Below are positions 6,757 to 8,370 of a stretch of DNA of 8,370 nucleotides, piece after piece; position 1 is the first letter of the stretch; each line of letters opens with the position of its first letter. The DNA lies in assembly GCA_944372725.1 (NCBI GenBank), contig CALWAA010000041.1, positions 1-8,370 on the forward strand, read 5' to 3'. The notes below the pieces were generated by a model. That model ran no database searches. It had not been told where the DNA came from and saw nothing but the letters and a program-made list of their open reading frames with translations. This DNA comes from an uncultured Bacilli bacterium (GTDB taxonomy: Bacteria; Bacillota_I; Bacilli_A; RF39; UBA660). Made by a program: the position numbers and the translations under genes.

Positions 6757-6782
6757 TCAGAGAAATTTATCTCTGATTTTTT
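6757..6782 (+). terminator. Rho-independent terminator after queA
   Basis: TCAGAGA (6757-6763), loop AATTTA (6764-6769) and TCTCTGA (6770-6776) form a perfect 7-bp stem followed by six T (6777-6782). It starts on the base after the queA stop and closes the ruvA-to-queA cluster. Confidence 0.88.
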
Positions 6783-6832
6783 ATTGTATCTTAATACTGT
6801 AAAATAACATAAAATGTTCTTTTAATTTAAAT

Positions 6833-6856
6833 AAAAAAACTATTGTTTAAATAGTT
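6833..6856 (-). terminator. Weak minus-strand terminator-like hairpin
   Basis: AACTATT (6838-6844) and AATAGTT (6850-6856) form a 7-bp stem with a 5-base loop. The seven A at 6833-6839 become a T-tract on the minus strand just after the stem. It could stop minus-strand transcription that passes the site downstream of the YigZ gene. It also overlaps the -35 of the small-peptide promoter. The stem has only one G-C pair. Confidence 0.4.
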
Positions 6857-6871
6857 AATTTTAGGTATACT
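6843..6871 (+). promoter_or_regulatory. Promoter of the small membrane peptide gene
   Basis: TTGTTT (6843-6848) and TATACT (6866-6871, 5 of 6 to consensus) are separated by exactly 17 bases. Transcription would start near 6878, just before the SD AGGAG (6880-6884). The position after the queA terminator and before an ORF with a good SD supports the call. Confidence 0.55.
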
Positions 6872-6892
6872 TATATAGTAGGAGAGATAGAT

Positions 6893-7057
6893 ATGAAATT
6901 TTATGAAAAGTTAATTATTTTGATTATTTTGTTTTTAGGAGTTACGATTGGTACTGCTGCTATCATTGGAGTTTATACTAAAACTGTAAAGGAAAATGAT
7001 AAGCAAAGTAATAACAATAATAGCCTTATTTTAGAAAATATTAATTTTATTTCCTAA
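6893..7057 (+). CDS. Small single-TM membrane peptide, unknown function
   Basis: This 54-codon ORF starts with ATG at 6893, preceded by AGGAG (6880-6884) at an 8-base spacing, and ends with TAA 7055-7057. The product begins MKFYEKLIIL. Residues about 7-28 are one continuous hydrophobic segment, read as a TM helix or uncleaved signal anchor. The tail of about 26 residues is hydrophilic and includes a run of Asn (QSNNNNS, 38-44). There is no lipobox Cys, so it is not a lipoprotein. It has its own candidate promoter and is followed at once by a hairpin with a T-tract, so it looks like a complete transcription unit and not a broken gene. I recognise no family. Alternatives are a degraded remnant of a larger membrane-anchored protein, or a small regulatory or toxic membrane peptide. 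Together with its flanks it is the only content of 6757-7090. Confidence 0.6.
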   Translation: MKFYEKLIILIILFLGVTIGTAAIIGVYTKTVKENDKQSNNNNSLILENINFIS

Positions 7058-7081
7058 AAATTGGCTTTTGACAATTTTTTT
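7056..7081. terminator. Bidirectional A/T terminator between convergent genes
   Basis: AAAAATTG (7056-7063), loop GCTTTTGA (7064-7071) and CAATTTTT (7072-7079) form an 8-bp stem, with the T-run continuing to 7081. It overlaps the stop codon of the small peptide gene (plus strand) and lies 10 bases beyond the stop of the minus-strand YigZ gene. A-tract and T-tract flank it on both strands, so it could serve both genes, though G-C content of the stem is minimal. Confidence 0.55.
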
Positions 7082-7090
7082 GGAGTAGAG

Positions 7091-7438
7091 TTATTTAATC
7101 ACTTCTTTTGTTGTATTCCCATAAGCTCTAATGAGTCCACCAGCACCAAGTTTGATACCACCAAAGTATCGTACTACTGCTATTAGGGTATGATTTAAAT
7201 TATTTTTTTCAATGATATTTAAAATGGGCATACCACTAGTTCCAGATGGTTCTTTATCATCTGATTTTTTTATTTCATTATCTATTTTATAAGCATAAGG
7301 AATATGTCTTGCTTTTTTATGTTCTTTCTTTAGATTTTCTAATATTTCTTTTACTTCATTCTTATTTGCTACTTCAAAGTAATAACCAATGAATTTAGAT
7401 TTTTTAATTTCTAATGTACATGTATTTAATAATTTCAT
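7091..7438 (-). CDS. YigZ/IMPACT-family protein, N-terminal (UPF0029) domain only
   Basis: The 115-residue product matches the N-terminal domain of the YigZ/IMPACT family. Motifs are KKSKFIGYYFEV (12-23), ARHIPYAYKI (43-52), the signature SDDKEPSGTSGMPIL (59-73) and AVVRYFGGIKLGAGGLIRAYG (87-107). Bacterial YigZ proteins are commonly about 200-215 residues and carry a second, DUF1949 domain. Here the ORF ends a few residues after the first domain (NTTKEVIK) and a terminator follows, so the second domain is absent. The ATG at 7438 has AGGTG (7448-7444) upstream. The biochemical role of bacterial YigZ is poorly defined; eukaryotic IMPACT binds GCN1. It is convergent with the small peptide gene and divergent from uvrC. 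It could be a truncated gene or a genuine one-domain form. Confidence 0.88.
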   Translation of the reverse strand: MKLLNTCTLEIKKSKFIGYYFEVANKNEVKEILENLKKEHKKARHIPYAYKIDNEIKKSDDKEPSGTSGMPILNIIEKNNLNHTLIAVVRYFGGIKLGAGGLIRAYGNTTKEVIK

Positions 7439-7450
7439 AACAACACCTGA

Positions 7451-7483
7451 TTTTATTATACTAAAAAATGTAGTATAATAAAA
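7451..7483. promoter_or_regulatory. Perfect 13-bp palindrome with back-to-back -10 boxes (yigZ/uvrC)
   Basis: TTTTATTATACTA (7451-7463) and TAGTATAATAAAA (7471-7483) are perfect inverted copies around a 7-base centre AAAAATG. Each arm holds an exact TATAAT: 7474-7479 facing uvrC and 7460-7455 facing the YigZ gene. No good -35 is seen; at 16-18 bases upstream each box has only T/A-rich DNA from the other arm. Predicted leaders are about 10-15 bases, ending at the SDs CAGGTG (yigZ) and GGTGA (uvrC). It reads as an overlapping divergent promoter and possibly also an operator. Confidence 0.65.
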
Positions 7484-7498
7484 GAGTGGTGAAGAAAA

Positions 7499-8370
7499 AT
7501 GCTAAAAGAAAAACTGAAACTCATTCCTCACTTACCTGGTTCTTATCAGATGAGAAATAGTGATGGAGTTATTATATATGTAGGTAAAGCTAAAGATTTA
7601 CATAAAAGAGTAAATTCCTATTTTAATCGTCCTCAAACTGGTAAAACAGCAAAAATGGTTAGTGAAATAGCAGATTTCTCTTATATTGTTGCTAGTAGTG
7701 AATTAGAAGCATTTTTACTTGAATTTAACTTAATTAAACAATATGACCCTAAATATAATATTTTACTGAAAGATGATAAAAGCTATCCATATATAGAATA
7801 TATTAGTAAACCATATCCTAAACTTCAAGTATCTCGTTATTTAAATATTCGTAAAAAAGATAAAAAGATGCTTTTTGGCCCATATCCTAATGCTTATGCT
7901 GCGAGAAAAATTGTCGCTTTAATTAACAGGCTTTATCCCTTAAAAAAATGTGATGTGATGCCTAAAAAAGTATGTTTATATTATCATATTGGTGAATGTT
8001 TGGGATATTGTGAAAAAAAGGTTGACCAAGAAAAACTAGCGAACATGGAAACAGAAATTTTAAGTTTTTTAAGAGGAAATGCCGATGTTTTAAAAGAAAA
8101 ACTTCTTGAAAAAATTAATATGTATAGTGAACAACTAAATTTTGAGATGGCTTTAGAACTTAAAAAAGAGCTTAATTATATTAGTATTGTGTTAGATAAA
8201 CAAAAAATGGAATTACATGATTATGTAAATCGTGATGTGGTTGGCTATTACTTTAATAAAGGGTATTTGAGTGTACAAATACTATTTCTTCGAAATGGGA
8301 GAATGGTTGGAGGACACTCTGATATCTTCCCGGTTGTTAGTGATTTAGAGGATGAATTAGATACTTATCT
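7499..8370 (+). CDS. uvrC: Excinuclease ABC subunit C (UvrC), N-terminal part; 3' end outside window
   Basis: UvrC makes both incisions around a lesion marked by UvrA/UvrB in nucleotide excision repair. From ATG 7499 the frame is open for 290 codons to the window end, about half of a usual 590-620-residue UvrC. The GIY-YIG nuclease domain comes first: LPGSYQM (12-18), IYVGKAKDL (26-34), R37 in KRVNSYF, SSELEAFLLE (66-75, E75 the expected metal-binding Glu) and KYNILLKDDKSYP (85-97). C151, C159, C167 and C171 form the conserved four-Cys cluster reported to hold an Fe-S centre in E. coli UvrC. A UVR (UvrB-binding) segment lies at about 195-230. The final residues start the region leading to the RNase-H-like 3'... 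incision half. The SD is GGTGA (7488-7492). No frameshift is seen in the visible part. Confidence 0.96.
   Translation, partial: MLKEKLKLIPHLPGSYQMRNSDGVIIYVGKAKDLHKRVNSYFNRPQTGKTAKMVSEIADFSYIVASSELEAFLLEFNLIKQYDPKYNILLKDDKSYPYIEYISKPYPKLQVSRYLNIRKKDKKMLFGPYPNAYAARKIVALINRLYPLKKCDVMPKKVCLYYHIGECLGYCEKKVDQEKLANMETEILSFLRGNADVLKEKLLEKINMYSEQLNFEMALELKKELNYISIVLDKQKMELHDYVNRDVVGYYFNKGYLSVQILFLRNGRMVGGHSDIFPVVSDLEDELDTY

Noticed and set aside
6793..6824. Small hairpin AACAT/ATGTT between the queA terminator and the small-peptide promoter
   Set aside because: The stem is only 5 bp in highly A+T-rich DNA with no clean T-tract, so chance is the simplest explanation.
7451..7483. LexA/DinR SOS box before uvrC
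   Set aside because: The palindrome has no CGAAC...GTTCG core as expected of the Bacillus-type LexA site; its symmetry comes from two TATAAT-containing arms.

Overview
This is an 8.37-kb window of low-G+C (A+T-rich by eye) bacterial chromosome. The gene content, Shine-Dalgarno sequences built on AGGAGGTGAT, short intergenic gaps and TGA used as an ordinary stop (ruvA, ruvB and tmk all end in TGA) point to a Bacillota/Bacilli-type organism using the standard bacterial code. It is not a TGA=Trp mycoplasma. A gut-type small-genome Bacilli lineage is my best guess, but that is inference.

Layout. Bases 1-744 are the 3' part of an HD-superfamily gene closed by a hairpin terminator. Bases 827-6756 are one dense plus-strand gene cluster: ruvA, a HAD-type 5'-nucleotidase gene, ruvB, folD, glyA, tmk, queA. 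Most junctions in it overlap or are separated by only a few bases. The one real gap, 91 bases between ruvB and folD, holds a micro-ORF, a candidate promoter and a 14-bp inverted repeat that runs into the folD ribosome-binding site. The cluster ends at a clear terminator after queA. Then comes a self-contained transcription unit for a 54-residue single-TM peptide of unknown function. It is followed by a convergent single-domain YigZ/IMPACT gene on the minus strand. A perfect 13-bp palindrome with back-to-back TATAAT boxes separates that gene from the 5' part of uvrC, which runs off the window.

How the genes fit together. RuvA and RuvB form the Holliday-junction branch migration motor, and UvrC is the nucleotide-excision-repair nuclease. 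GlyA moves the serine hydroxymethyl carbon onto tetrahydrofolate, giving 5,10-methylene-THF. FolD converts that to 10-formyl-THF for purines and initiator Met-tRNA. 5,10-methylene-THF is also the donor for dTMP synthesis, and Tmk acts on dTMP, so folD-glyA-tmk form a coherent one-carbon/thymidylate block. A nucleotidase between ruvA and ruvB also fits nucleotide metabolism. QueA makes the epoxyqueuosine modification of tRNA.

The order matches the familiar Bacillota cluster ruvA-ruvB-queA-tgt, but with a nucleotidase gene inserted between ruvA and ruvB, folD-glyA-tmk inserted between ruvB and queA, and no tgt after queA. I do not see a phage, CRISPR, IS element, tRNA or rRNA here, and nothing that amounts to a wholly new system. 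The most interesting items are the control elements before folD, the yigZ/uvrC palindrome, the divergent Tmk active site, the one-domain YigZ and the orphan membrane peptide.
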